DNA of 64,000 nt, from assembly GCF_013359695.1 (NCBI RefSeq), contig NZ_JABFMU010000024.1, positions 16,676 to 80,675 on the forward strand, in the 5' to 3' direction. Source of the stretch: Pseudomonas sp. C2B4. GTDB taxonomy: Bacteria; Pseudomonadota; Gammaproteobacteria; Pseudomonadales; Pseudomonadaceae. Numbering within the stretch: position 1 is the first letter of the stretch; every line of letters begins with the position of its first letter. Position numbers and translations under genes: made by a program. The notes below the pieces were generated by a model. That model saw only the letters and a list, made by a program, of their open reading frames with translations. It searched no databases and was not told the DNA's origin. Below, one piece after another: positions 33,522 to 42,505 of this stretch.

Positions 33522-34004
33522 TTACTCGTTTAAAGCTTTTTCGACCTTGTTCGATGCCGACCAGATCCGGTAGCGCACTTCGACGTCCTTGGGCACATAG
33601 AGCACGATCGGCAGTTTGCTGTTGTAGCGCAGCATGAAGCCGTCACCGACCACCGGTACGAAGTCCTGTTTGCTCTTGCCATCCGGGCAGGCCTTCATGG
33701 TGCTCATGGGGCCCATGACTTTTTCCAGGCGGTAGAACGGATAACCCCAGCCTTCGAGGTTTTTCTCTTCAAGCGTACCGCCCAGACGCTGCAGGTTGCA
33801 GTCGACGGTCAGGGTTTTGCCGGCGAGGATTTCGACCTTGAAGTCGTTTTCCAGGGTTTGTGGCGTGAGGTGAATGACCTGGCGGGAGAATCCGTTTTCA
33901 GGTTGAGGGTAAGGCGCGATTTTTTCGAGATTCGCTGCGTGTACGACGCTCGACAGTGCAGACACGATCAGCCCGATTGTTGCGTGAACGGTGATGGAAC
34001 CCAT
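33522..34004 (-). CDS. eco: Ecotin, periplasmic serine-protease inhibitor
   Basis: 160 residues with a signal peptide (ITVHATIGLIVSALSSVVHA). The mature part starts NLEKIAPYPQPENGFSRQ. The two conserved cysteines (TVDCNLQ and KACPDG) form the single disulphide, and the inhibitory loop reads STMKACPDG, placing methionine at P1 and lysine at P1'. Ecotin blocks trypsin-fold proteases such as neutrophil elastase and grazer enzymes. GGAGG lies before the ATG at 34004; a longer reading to 34190 is not supported. Confidence 0.94.
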   Translation of the reverse strand: MGSITVHATIGLIVSALSSVVHAANLEKIAPYPQPENGFSRQVIHLTPQTLENDFKVEILAGKTLTVDCNLQRLGGTLEEKNLEGWGYPFYRLEKVMGPMSTMKACPDGKSKQDFVPVVGDGFMLRYNSKLPIVLYVPKDVEVRYRIWSASNKVEKALNE

Positions 34005-34082
34005 GTTGCCTCCTTGCATATATACAAATGTGGAGGTCGAATTTTTACCGCCGCCGACGACTAATGCAAACAGGCGAGTGTG

Positions 34083-34126
34083 TGCAAATTGCAGGGCGCT
34101 TTCACGGACTTCTTGCAAACTGCAAG
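34083..34126. promoter_or_regulatory. Two TGCAA palindromes between eco and a DUF1652 gene
   Basis: TGCAA-A-TTGCA (34083-34093) and CTTGCA-AAC-TGCAAG (34112-34126) are both symmetric, with centres 31 bp apart, i.e. three helical turns. A half-site TGCAAACA lies at 34064. This looks like a double operator in the divergent eco / DUF1652 promoter region. Confidence 0.45.
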
Positions 34127-34289
34127 GCAGGTGTAAATGAGCTGTTACATAAATCCTTGATTTGCCGATGAACAACCGGGCGTATTTCAAGGCATGTTTT
34201 ATGCTGTAGCTGTTCTAAAGCTGGCCGGGATTTCAAGAGAGTCGGCGTCGATGGTTGATTGGCAGTCTCACAAAAAGGAGAGGGTCGCC

Positions 34290-34562
34290 ATGTTTCTTTC
34301 TGCCTTGGAACTTCGCAATATCATTGAAAGCAGCTTCCTGCCGAAGCGCTGCCAATGCACGCTGTCGCCGGAACTGACCATGACTGTAAAAGTGTACGCC
34401 GATGGGGAAACCGATCAGCTGGATCTCTTCAGGACCGGCATCGATGCCCGGCAACTCAATGGCTGCCGGGAAATCAATGACCTGATCGGGGTATTGCGTA
34501 CCGATCTTGCGCATCACTACGTGGAACCCGTGAGCCCTCAAACGGTGCGTAAAGCACTTTAG
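34290..34562 (+). CDS. DUF1652 family protein
   Basis: 90 residues beginning FLSALELRNIIESSFLPKRC with the C-rich QCTLSPELTMTVK strand, typical of the DUF1652 family of pseudomonads. No signal peptide. Function unknown. The strong AAAGGAGAGG before the ATG at 34290 makes the short start clear. Its stop overlaps the converging membrane-protein gene by 4 bp. Confidence 0.85.
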   Translation: MFLSALELRNIIESSFLPKRCQCTLSPELTMTVKVYADGETDQLDLFRTGIDARQLNGCREINDLIGVLRTDLAHHYVEPVSPQTVRKAL

Positions 34563-34954
34563 CCCGGCGCTTCAAGCTCCACCGACACGCGCCGGGTCTG
34601 GAAGAAAGCCAGGCCCAGCGCCAGTTCCACCCCGACTGCCAGCAGAATACCCGGACCGGCATGGCCGTTGAGCCATTCACCGAAGCCCAGTATCGCCAAT
34701 CCCCAGCAACCGACCATGAAGCCATTGCTCAGCGCACTGCGGGCAACGGAGGGCGCCTCGTTACGCACCAGAAAAAACATGACGCCCAACACCGCGAACA
34801 GCACCGCCGTGCGTCGCGCTATCAGGCCCGCCGTAAGTGAGTATTCGATATCCCAGGTGGCGAGCATCCAGTCGGGGGTGAGACCCCAGACCAAAGCCAA
34901 TAACAAACACAACGAGGCGGTGAACGTCGACAACGTCCGAAACGATAACTGCAT
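34559..34954 (-). CDS. Small integral membrane protein of unknown function
   Basis: 131 residues with four hydrophobic helices (TLSTFTASLCLLLALVWGL, VLFAVLGVMFFLV, FMVGCWGLAILGFGEWL and ILLAVGVELALGLAFF). It resembles small four-helix families such as DUF4345-type proteins, but I cannot assign it. The ATG at 34954 begins the first helix; a longer reading to 35059 has no clear features. Confidence 0.68.
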   Translation of the reverse strand: MQLSFRTLSTFTASLCLLLALVWGLTPDWMLATWDIEYSLTAGLIARRTAVLFAVLGVMFFLVRNEAPSVARSALSNGFMVGCWGLAILGFGEWLNGHAGPGILLAVGVELALGLAFFQTRRVSVELEAPG

Positions 34955-35040
34955 GGCGAGTCCTTGCGGCAGTGAGGGACTAGAGCATAGCGCCAGAACC
35001 CTCACACGAATACCGCAAGGTGTTATTTCAGACTTCTCCG

Positions 35041-35313
35041 TCAGTTCTGATAACTGCACGCGTCAGAAAGTTTTCGGTAAGCGAGCTCAGCAGGTTTGCC
35101 CGACTGCTCATCGATGTAGGTCATTTTCGCTGTGATCACTTCACAGTCCATTGTGGTGGGTTCTGTCAGGTCAATGACCTTGCCGACGTGCAGAGGCATG
35201 CCGTAGTGGTAGGAGGGCACGGCTTCAGAGGAGGCAGTATCGTTGGCCTGTGCCATAACGGTAAACGGGGCACAGACAAGGGCAGCGGAAACAAGCAGGG
35301 CGCGCGAGTTCAT
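35041..35313 (-). CDS. DUF2790 small periplasmic protein
   Basis: 90 residues with a signal peptide (ALLVSAALVCAPFTVMAQ). The mature part carries YHYGMPLHVGKVIDLTEP and MTYIDEQSGKPAELAYRKLSD, typical of the DUF2790 family found widely in Pseudomonas, often near metal- or stress-linked genes. Two cysteines may form a disulphide. GGAGAT precedes the ATG at 35313. A strong inverted repeat lies about 80-110 bp upstream. Confidence 0.85.
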   Translation of the reverse strand: MNSRALLVSAALVCAPFTVMAQANDTASSEAVPSYHYGMPLHVGKVIDLTEPTTMDCEVITAKMTYIDEQSGKPAELAYRKLSDACSYQN

Positions 35314-35392
35314 GGGGCGATCTCCAGTGCAGGCGGAAGTCAGCTCGACGTGTCGTCGAACGTGCCGCACTGGGCATCAGTGGACTCTGAAG

Positions 35393-35424
35393 TCGTGCGG
35401 TCCAGTGAGTATTTGACCGCACGA
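35393..35424. promoter_or_regulatory. 10-bp-arm inverted repeat upstream of the DUF2790 gene
   Basis: TCGTGCGGTC (35393-35402) is perfectly complementary to GACCGCACGA (35415-35424), with a 12-base spacer. It could be an operator or form a leader hairpin. No T tract follows it. Confidence 0.5.
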
Positions 35425-35502
35425 TTAAGCATTGGTTAACCCGCCTGAACGCCACCTGTCGCTTTGCCACTACCGTTCGGCGGGTTGTGATGAGTAACCG
35501 CT

Positions 35503-35602
35503 GCAGGAGCGAGCTTGCCCGGGAAAAACCTGCAAGGCGACGCGTGATACCCGGAGGCACGCGTAATCGTTCACGTCCATCGCGAGCAAGCTCGCTCCTA
35601 CA
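35503..35602. repeat. REP doublet
   Basis: Inverted REP units of the AGGAGCGAGCTTGC type; the left unit has drifted (CCCGGGAAAAACC) and the spacer (GCGACGCG...) matches that at 16050-16149. Confidence 0.8.
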
Positions 35603-35759
35603 CATTCAGACTAAAGTCGTCTGCAGCGATAAAAAGCATCCTGCCATCATTGCCGCTCACCCCCGCGTGTTCACTTTACCCGGCCAGTCACTGGTCCGGG
35701 CGAAGGCTATTTCTGGCTGCGTGCGCCCCGGCGCTCCCGCAGCACTGTTGGAGTTTTTG

Positions 35760-37061
35760 ATGCGTTCCCCCTTTACCTTGATCACCGCGCGCCAGTCATT
35801 CGGCTTCGGCGCATTAGTCCTGTGCGCCGGATTTACCGGGCCGGCCCAGGCGAGCGGTTTTATCGATGACACCCACGCCAGCATCGAATCGCGCACGGTG
35901 TATTTCAACCGTGATTTTCGTGACGGGCACACGTCCAACGAGCAGGGTGCGTCCAAGCGCGAAGAATCGGCCCAGGGCTTCATTCTCAATCTGCAATCGG
36001 GCTACACCGAGGGTACCGTCGGTTTCGGTGTCGATGCGTTGGGCATGCTCGGAATCAAGCTCGATTCCAGCCCGGACAGCAGCAACAGTGGCCTGCTGCC
36101 GTCCAGCGGCAATAACCCCAGGGGTTCGGTGGACCAATACGCCAAGCTCGGCCTGACCGCCAAGGTGCGTGTTTCGCAAAGCGTGTTGAAGTACGGTGCG
36201 TTGTTGCCCGATGTGCCGCTGCTCAAATACAACGACGGACGCCTGCTGCCGACGATGTTCAACGGCGCGATGCTCACTTCCAGAGAGGTCAAGGATCTGT
36301 CTTTCATGGCCGCGCGCCTGGACAAATACACCGCCCGGGACTCCACCGACGCCCAGGACATCCGCGTGCATTGCAAGAACAAACGCTATGCCTGCAACAT
36401 CACCGCCGATCATTTCGATATGTATGGCTTTGACTACAGGATCAACGAACGGCTGACCGCGCAGTATCACTACGCCGAACTGGAAGACATCTATCGCCAG
36501 CATTTTCTCGGCTTGCTGGCGAATCAGCCGCTGGGTGAGGGCGTGCTCAAGGCGGATATGCGCCTGCTCAAGAGTGCCGACAGCGGCAGCGCCCGCGCCG
36601 GCTCCATCGATAACCGCGCCCTGAGTGGAATGCTGGCCTATGCCATCAGCGGTCATACCTTCAGCGCCGGTTGGCAGCGCATGAACGGCGATAACTCAAT
36701 GCCGTACCTGGATGGCACCAATCCCTATCTGGTCAACTACGTGCAGGTCAACGACTTTGCCGCCGCGCAGGAGCGCTCGTGGCAGTTGCGCTACGACTAC
36801 GACTTCAAGGCCATCGGCCTCAACGGCCTGACCTTCCTGACACGCTACGTGAGCGGCGACCACATCAAAGTGCCGGGCAGCGATCAGGAGGGTAAAGAGT
36901 GGGAACGCGACAGCGAGCTCAAGTATGTGGTGCAGAGCGGGACGTTCAAGGATGTCAGCCTGCGGCTGCGCAATGCGACCTACCGCACCAACTACGAACA
37001 GTTTGCCCGGGATGTGGATGAAACCCGCTTGATCATCAGCTACAACTTTTCGGTGCTGTAG
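35760..37061 (+). CDS. OprD-family outer-membrane porin
   Basis: 433 residues with a signal peptide (ending GFTGPAQA) and an 18-strand OprD barrel. Family features are the early ESRTVYFNRDFRDG, the central TAKVRVSQSVLKYG with LPTMFNGAMLTSREV, and the C-terminal DETRLIISYNFSVL with terminal aromatic strand. OprD/Occ porins take up amino acids or aromatic and dicarboxylic acids; the substrate cannot be read here. The start at 35760 is set by the signal peptide and nearby GGAG. Confidence 0.92.
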   Translation: MRSPFTLITARQSFGFGALVLCAGFTGPAQASGFIDDTHASIESRTVYFNRDFRDGHTSNEQGASKREESAQGFILNLQSGYTEGTVGFGVDALGMLGIKLDSSPDSSNSGLLPSSGNNPRGSVDQYAKLGLTAKVRVSQSVLKYGALLPDVPLLKYNDGRLLPTMFNGAMLTSREVKDLSFMAARLDKYTARDSTDAQDIRVHCKNKRYACNITADHFDMYGFDYRINERLTAQYHYAELEDIYRQHFLGLLANQPLGEGVLKADMRLLKSADSGSARAGSIDNRALSGMLAYAISGHTFSAGWQRMNGDNSMPYLDGTNPYLVNYVQVNDFAAAQERSWQLRYDYDFKAIGLNGLTFLTRYVSGDHIKVPGSDQEGKEWERDSELKYVVQSGTFKDVSLRLRNATYRTNYEQFARDVDETRLIISYNFSVL

Positions 37062-37077
37062 CGTCTGACAGAATGCC

Positions 37078-37152
37078 TTCGCGAGCAGGCTCGCCCCCCC
37101 ACAGTGGTTCTTCAGTGAACACAAAACCTGTGGGAGCGAGCCTGCTCGCGAA
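37078..37152. repeat. REP pair
   Basis: Inverted REP units between the porin and mtlZ 3' ends; the left unit has a CCCCCCC variant at its edge. Confidence 0.82.
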
Positions 37153-37164
37153 GAAGCTACAGCT

Positions 37165-38109
37165 TCACTGATGTTCTAACTGCTGCCGATACGGCAAATC
37201 CGGCCCTGTCTTGCTGCAGGTCAGGGCGGCCGCCTGCACCGCAAAGCGCACCATCGCGTCGATCTGCTCACGACTCAGCAGCCCAACCCCCTCAACCGAA
37301 TCCAGCTGCCGCTCGGTCAACCAGGTAATCAACGCCGCCTGAAACGTATCGCCAGCTCCCACGGTATCGGCAATCTTGACCGAACAGGCCGGCACCGACC
37401 ACGCGCCGTGAGCCCGACTGAACACCGTCGCGCCTTCACCCCCTCGGGTCAGGAACACCAACTGGCAACGGTGCTGCAACCAGCCCTCGATGACCCGCTC
37501 AGGATCCTGTTCGGGATACAGCAGGCTCAAATCCTCGTCGCTGACCTTGATCAGGTCGGCATGCTCGACCAGGGTAGAGATCCGTGAGCGCCACAGTTCG
37601 ATATTCGGTTCCGGGTTGAGCCGCACGTTCGGGTCGAGGCTGATCAGGCGTTTGCCGCTTTCTCGCCGTACCAACGCCAGCAAGGTATCGGCGATCGGTT
37701 GTACCACCAGCGAAAATGAACCGATGTGCAAGCCTCGTACCTCAGGTCCCAGCTCAGGCAGGTGCTCGGCTTTCAGTTGTCGGTCCGCACAACCTTCGCC
37801 CCGGAAACTGTAATGTGGCGAGCCATTGGCGCCGACCGCGACCATCGCCAGGGTGGTGGGCGCGGCGAAATCCAGCAGATAGTCCGTGCGCACGCCTTCA
37901 TCCTGCAGCACTTGCAACAAGCGTCGACCCAGATAGTCAGTGGACAGCCCGGCAAACAACGCCGCGTCCACGCCCAGGCGACGCAGGCCCACCGCCACAT
38001 TGAATGGCGAGCCGCCGGCAATGGCCTTGAAATTCACTTTTGAAGCCAGACCGCTGGCATCGTTTTCACTGAAGAAATCGAACAGCGCTTCGCCACACAC
38101 CAGATACAT
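37165..38109 (-). CDS. mtlZ: Fructokinase of the mannitol operon (PfkB family)
   Basis: 314 residues. PfkB ribokinase-family signatures are the N-terminal GGSPFNVAVGLRRLG and the C-terminal DTVGAGDTFQAAL with the catalytic aspartate. In P. fluorescens MtlZ phosphorylates fructose made by MtlD to fructose 6-phosphate. It lies 13 bp downstream of mtlY, last in the operon, with a REP pair beyond it. Confidence 0.92.
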   Translation of the reverse strand: MYLVCGEALFDFFSENDASGLASKVNFKAIAGGSPFNVAVGLRRLGVDAALFAGLSTDYLGRRLLQVLQDEGVRTDYLLDFAAPTTLAMVAVGANGSPHYSFRGEGCADRQLKAEHLPELGPEVRGLHIGSFSLVVQPIADTLLALVRRESGKRLISLDPNVRLNPEPNIELWRSRISTLVEHADLIKVSDEDLSLLYPEQDPERVIEGWLQHRCQLVFLTRGGEGATVFSRAHGAWSVPACSVKIADTVGAGDTFQAALITWLTERQLDSVEGVGLLSREQIDAMVRFAVQAAALTCSKTGPDLPYRQQLEHQ

Positions 38110-38122
38110 AATTGTTCACTCT

Positions 38123-39619
38123 TTAAAGGGTTGCGACATGCTGTTGATAGCGTTCATAGGCCTGTTGCGCAGCCGCCACATTCTTTGCAATCGGCCGGGT
38201 TTCGCTGGCCGTGTCGAGTTTTACGCAACGCTCGCACAAATCCGCAAGACTGTCCTTGCGCCCGCGTGCCCGGGATGTGCACCACGCTGCCTGAATCGCC
38301 GCGCCAAGGGCCGCGGCTTCGCTTTGTTCGGTGCAGATGACCGGGGTGTCCATAGTGTCGGCGACGATCTGTCGCCACTCCTGACTTTTCGAACCGCCAC
38401 CGATCAACCGGATGCTGCGGCTTTGTAAGCCATTGCGGCGCAGCAGGTCCAGCCCATATCGCAATCCGAAGGTCGTGCCTTCGACCACGGCTCGGCACAG
38501 GTTGGCCCGGGTCAGGTTGGTCATGGTCAATCCCAGCACGCTGCCGGTGGCCTGGGGCAGGGCGGGAACCCGTTCACCGTTGAGGAACGGCAGCATGCAC
38601 ACGCCTTCGGCACCGATGGGCGCCTGGGCCACCAGAGCGTTGAAGCACTCGATATCCAGGTCGAACAACTCGCGGATCGCACCGGTGGCATTGGTCAGGT
38701 TCATGGTGCAGATCAACGGCAGCCAGCCGCCGCTGGAGGAACAGAAAGTCGCGACCGCCGCGTCGGCGCTGATTGTCGGTGAATCGGCATAGGCGTACAC
38801 CGTGCCTGAAGAACCCAGGCTCATGGTGATTGCACCGGGATGGATATTGCCGGTGCCGATGGCGCCCATCATGTTGTCGCCACCGCCGCTGGACACCAGC
38901 GCTTGCGGATTGATGCCCAGGTGCTCGGCAATGCCCGGCAGCACGGTGCCAACCGCCGCATGGGCGTCGATCAGTTCCGGCAGGGCCGCTTGCAGACGGC
39001 CGGTGGGGTCGATGTCGCGCAGCAACTGCAAATCCCACTGACGGCTGCGTACGTTGAAATAGCCGGTGCCCGACGCATCGCCATACTCGCTGCAACTGCG
39101 GCCGGTGAGCCAGAAATTGAGGTAGTCGTGGGGCAGCAGGATGCGGGCGATGCGGGAAAAGATCTCGGGGTGCTGCTCTTGGGTCCACAGCAGCTTGGAC
39201 AGGGTGTAGCCCGGCGCGATGACCACGCCGAGGCGTTCCAGTGAACCTTGTTCGCCGCCCAGATGCGCCAGCAAGCGATCGTTTTCCGCGGTGGTTTCGG
39301 TGTCACACCAGAGTTTGGCCGGACGCAGGACCTGGCCCTGATCGTCGAGCAACACCAGGCCATGTTGCTGTCCGGAAACGCCGATGCCGAGAATGTGCTG
39401 GCCATCGACGTTGGCCGCCAGCAGGGCGCGGCGCGTGGCGAGGGTGAATGCCTCCAGCCACTGGGCCGTGTCTTGTTCGCGCCGGCCATTGGCGCCGCTG
39501 ATCAACTTGTGCGCGGCGGCGCCCTGGCCCAGGACCTGGCCGCTGAGGGCATCGAGGATCAAGGCCTTGGTGCCCTGGGTGCCGCAGTCGATGCCCAGGA
39601 AGAGTTGTTGGGTTGCCAT
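38123..39619 (-). CDS. mtlY: Xylulokinase-type carbohydrate kinase
   Basis: 498 residues of the FGGY family. The ATP site FLGIDCGTQGTKALILD opens the protein; GVSGQQHGLVLLD and IRLIGGGSKSQEWRQ are further xylulokinase signatures. In the mtl operon it can phosphorylate D-xylulose that MtlD makes from D-arabitol. It is separated from mtlD by a REP pair and followed closely by mtlZ. Confidence 0.93.
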   Translation of the reverse strand: MATQQLFLGIDCGTQGTKALILDALSGQVLGQGAAAHKLISGANGRREQDTAQWLEAFTLATRRALLAANVDGQHILGIGVSGQQHGLVLLDDQGQVLRPAKLWCDTETTAENDRLLAHLGGEQGSLERLGVVIAPGYTLSKLLWTQEQHPEIFSRIARILLPHDYLNFWLTGRSCSEYGDASGTGYFNVRSRQWDLQLLRDIDPTGRLQAALPELIDAHAAVGTVLPGIAEHLGINPQALVSSGGGDNMMGAIGTGNIHPGAITMSLGSSGTVYAYADSPTISADAAVATFCSSSGGWLPLICTMNLTNATGAIRELFDLDIECFNALVAQAPIGAEGVCMLPFLNGERVPALPQATGSVLGLTMTNLTRANLCRAVVEGTTFGLRYGLDLLRRNGLQSRSIRLIGGGSKSQEWRQIVADTMDTPVICTEQSEAAALGAAIQAAWCTSRARGRKDSLADLCERCVKLDTASETRPIAKNVAAAQQAYERYQQHVATL

Positions 39620-39660
39620 TAGTTAATCCTTGTCGGGTCAGATCGATCCCGGTGAAGCCA

Positions 39661-39724
39661 TTCGCGAGCAGGCTCGCTCCCACAGGGGATTGCATTCGAC
39701 TGTGGGAGCGAGCCTGCTCGCGAA
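39661..39724. repeat. REP pair inside the mtl operon (mtlD-mtlY)
   Basis: Two inverted REP units with a 20-bp spacer in the 130-bp gap between mtlD and mtlY. Confidence 0.86.
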
Positions 39725-39749
39725 GACGGCATTTCATTCACTGCCGTGT

Positions 39750-41222
39750 TTAAGCCAGCACCCGCTCCAACGTCCGCGTCACCCCCACCTCCCGCAAACT
39801 GTCGCAGCACCACTCAAACGCTGCGACAAACTCCGCCGAACGCGGTATCGCCGTACCAAAAATCTCCTCGATCCCCAGCAAGCGCTGGCTGATCAACGCA
39901 TCATCGGCCACCAATGCCTGACAGAACGCCGCTCGCGGATCGGGAATCGAATAGGTGTCGCCATTCTCATCCACGCCTTTCAAATACAAGGCCCAAGCCG
40001 CCACGACCAATGCCGCCCGTTTGGTGTCCCGGCCATCGGCGATCAAGCGGTTGATCGTGGGAACGGTGAACTTGGGAAACTTCGACGAACCATCCGAACA
40101 CACACGTTCCAGTTGATCGGCAATCGCCTGATTGGAAAAGCGCGCCACTAGCGTGTCCTTGTACGCGGACAGGTCGATCCCCGGCACTGGCGACAGTTGC
40201 GGTGTGACGTCGAGGTCCATGTAGGCGCGCATGTAGCGCACGAACAGCGGGTCGTTCATGGTGTCATGGACGAAGCGATAGCCTTTCAAAAAACCCAGGT
40301 ACGTCAGCGCCAGATGACTGCCGTTGAGCAACTTGATCTTCATCTCTTCGTATGGCGTGACGTTGTCGGTGAACTGCACGCCGACCTTTTCCCAGGCGGG
40401 GCGGCCATTGACGAATTTGTCCTCCAGCACCCATTGCACAAAAGGCTCGCAAACCACAGGCCAGGCGTCGTCCACGCTATGTTTGTCCGCCAGTTGCAGG
40501 CGATGTTCAGTGCTGGTCATCGGCGTGATGCGGTCGACCATGGCGTTGGGAAAGCTGACGTGACGCTCGATCCAGTCCCGCAGTTCGACATCCCGCAGCG
40601 CGGCGAAGGCCAGTAGCGCCTTGCGGGTCACCGCGCCGTTGTGCGGCAGGTTATCGCAGGACATCAGGGTAAACGCCGGCGTCCCCGTGGCCCGGCGCCT
40701 GGCCAGTGCGGCACAGAGGAAACCGAACACGGTTTTCGGGGCGTCAGGATTGATCAGGTCGTGCTGGATCTGTGGCAGGTGGGCCATGAACTCGCCGCTG
40801 CTGTCATCGATGCAGTAACCGCCTTCGGTGATGGTCAGCGAGACGATGCGGATCTGCGGGTCGGCGAGTTTGTCGATCAGCGCCTGGGGACTGTCTTCGG
40901 CCAGCAGCATGTCGCGGATGGCGCCGATGACCCGGACTTCGGTGTCATCGGTATCACCCAGTTCGAACAGGGTGAACAGGCAGTCCTGTTCTTTCAGGTC
41001 GTCCCGGGCGCGACGGTCTTCGGCACGCAGGCCAACGCCGCAGATGGCCCAATCGAGGCCTTCACCGGTGTTCATCAAGGCATCGGTGTAATACGCCTGA
41101 TGCGCGCGATGGAAGCCGCCGACGCCGATGTGGGCGATGCCCTGGCGGGTGTCGCTCAGGGTGTAGGAGGGCAGCACCACCTCGGGGGCGAGGCGGTTGA
41201 GGTTTTGTTTGTTGAGTTTCAT
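39750..41222 (-). CDS. mtlD: Mannitol 2-dehydrogenase
   Basis: 490 residues of the long-chain polyol dehydrogenase family. It oxidises mannitol to fructose with NAD (also arabitol and sorbitol in the characterised enzyme). The nucleotide site HIGVGGFHRAHQAYYTDALM and the catalytic KIKLLNGSHLALTYLG, with its lysine, asparagine and histidine, are intact. It follows mtlK by 15 bp. Confidence 0.95.
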   Translation of the reverse strand: MKLNKQNLNRLAPEVVLPSYTLSDTRQGIAHIGVGGFHRAHQAYYTDALMNTGEGLDWAICGVGLRAEDRRARDDLKEQDCLFTLFELGDTDDTEVRVIGAIRDMLLAEDSPQALIDKLADPQIRIVSLTITEGGYCIDDSSGEFMAHLPQIQHDLINPDAPKTVFGFLCAALARRRATGTPAFTLMSCDNLPHNGAVTRKALLAFAALRDVELRDWIERHVSFPNAMVDRITPMTSTEHRLQLADKHSVDDAWPVVCEPFVQWVLEDKFVNGRPAWEKVGVQFTDNVTPYEEMKIKLLNGSHLALTYLGFLKGYRFVHDTMNDPLFVRYMRAYMDLDVTPQLSPVPGIDLSAYKDTLVARFSNQAIADQLERVCSDGSSKFPKFTVPTINRLIADGRDTKRAALVVAAWALYLKGVDENGDTYSIPDPRAAFCQALVADDALISQRLLGIEEIFGTAIPRSAEFVAAFEWCCDSLREVGVTRTLERVLA

Positions 41223-41237
41223 ACAGGCTCTCTGAAG

Positions 41238-42341
41238 TCAGGCGGCAGCGCGCAACGGGCGGGCCAGGGCCACGCCGTTGGCATCGAACAAATGGCAGTG
41301 CGCGGCATCCAGGTGCAGGCTCAGGGTTTGGCCGTAACGGCTGGCCAGATCGCCACGCACGCGCAGGGTCAGGGCTTCACCGGAGGCCGTGCGTACGTGG
41401 CAGAAGGTGTCGCTGCCCAGGCGCTCGCTGACGTCGGCGGTGACCTGCAAGGTGCAGTCTCCGGGTTTGGCCAGCTCCAGATGTTCCGGGCGAATCCCTA
41501 AGGTCACCGCGCTGCCGGCGCTCAGGTTAGCGCCGCTCAACGGCAAAGTGATGCGGGTGCCGGCTTCCAGCGCGACCTCGCAGCCCTGACTGTCGACGCG
41601 GGTGACACTGCCCTTGAGAAAGCCCATTTTCGGTGTGCCCAGAAAGCCCGCGACAAACAGGTTGGCCGGGTGGTGATACAGATCCAGAGGCGAGCCCACC
41701 TGCTCGATTTTGCCGCCATTGAGCACCACAACCTTGTCGGCCATGGTCATGGCTTCGACCTGATCGTGGGTGACGTAGATCATCGTCGCTTTCAGCTCTT
41801 TGTGCAGGCGCAGCAGTTCCAGGCGCATCTGCACCCGCAACGCCGCGTCGAGGTTCGACAGGGGTTCATCGAACAGGAAGATTTTCGGGTTGCGCACGAT
41901 GGCGCGACCGATCGCCACGCGCTGACGCTGACCGCCGGACAGTTGCTTGGGTTTGCGCTCCAGCATCGGCCCCAGTTCGAGGATGCGTGCCGCTTCGCCC
42001 ACTTTTTTCTCGACTTCGGCTTTGGGCACGCCCGCCAGATCGAGGGCGAACGACATGTTCTTGCGCACGCTCATGTGCGGGTACAGGGCATAGGTCTGGA
42101 ACACCATCGCCAGGTCGCGCTTGGCCGGGCTGACTTCGGTGATGTCGCGGCCATCGAGTTCGATGGTCCCGCCGCTGACTTCTTCAAGGCCGGCGATCAG
42201 GCGCAGCAGCGTGGATTTGCCGCAACCCGAGGGGCCGACGAAAACCACGAATTCCTTGTCGTTTACTTCAAGGTCGATGCCTTTGATGATGGAAAAGCCT
42301 TCGAAGCCTTTTTGCAGATTCTTGATTTTCAGGTTGGCCAT
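41238..42341 (-). CDS. mtlK: Polyol ABC transporter ATP-binding subunit
   Basis: 367 residues, MalK/UgpC type. Walker A GPSGCGKST (near residue 36), Q-loop FQTYALYPHM, signature LSGGQRQRV, Walker B FLFDEPLSNLD and a C-terminal TOBE/OB domain with LGIRPEHLEL. It energises the MtlEFG mannitol/polyol importer. It is separated from mtlG by a REP doublet. Confidence 0.95.
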   Translation of the reverse strand: MANLKIKNLQKGFEGFSIIKGIDLEVNDKEFVVFVGPSGCGKSTLLRLIAGLEEVSGGTIELDGRDITEVSPAKRDLAMVFQTYALYPHMSVRKNMSFALDLAGVPKAEVEKKVGEAARILELGPMLERKPKQLSGGQRQRVAIGRAIVRNPKIFLFDEPLSNLDAALRVQMRLELLRLHKELKATMIYVTHDQVEAMTMADKVVVLNGGKIEQVGSPLDLYHHPANLFVAGFLGTPKMGFLKGSVTRVDSQGCEVALEAGTRITLPLSGANLSAGSAVTLGIRPEHLELAKPGDCTLQVTADVSERLGSDTFCHVRTASGEALTLRVRGDLASRYGQTLSLHLDAAHCHLFDANGVALARPLRAAA

Positions 42342-42391
42342 GGTGATGGGCCTCCATTTGTTTTTATTCGGGTTGAACCGGATAGATTTTT

Positions 42392-42481
42392 TGTGGGAGC
42401 GAGCCTGCTCGCGAAGAGGCCATCAGCTCCAACACCCATGCGGGCTGACCCACCGCTTTCGCGAGCAGGCTCGCTCCCACA
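42392..42481. repeat. REP doublet inside the mtl operon (mtlG-mtlK)
   Basis: Inverted REP units in the 164-bp gap between the permease gene and mtlK. Confidence 0.87.
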
Positions 42482-42505
42482 GGGATCGCATGGGGTTATC
42501 GATCT

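Larger units (their letters stand above)
35314..35759. other. Intergenic region before the porin gene
   Basis: No supported gene. It contains the inverted repeat at 35393-35424 and a REP doublet at 35503-35602. Any reading through the REP gives only repeat-derived peptide. The rest includes the porin leader, ending in GGAG before its ATG. Confidence 0.5.
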
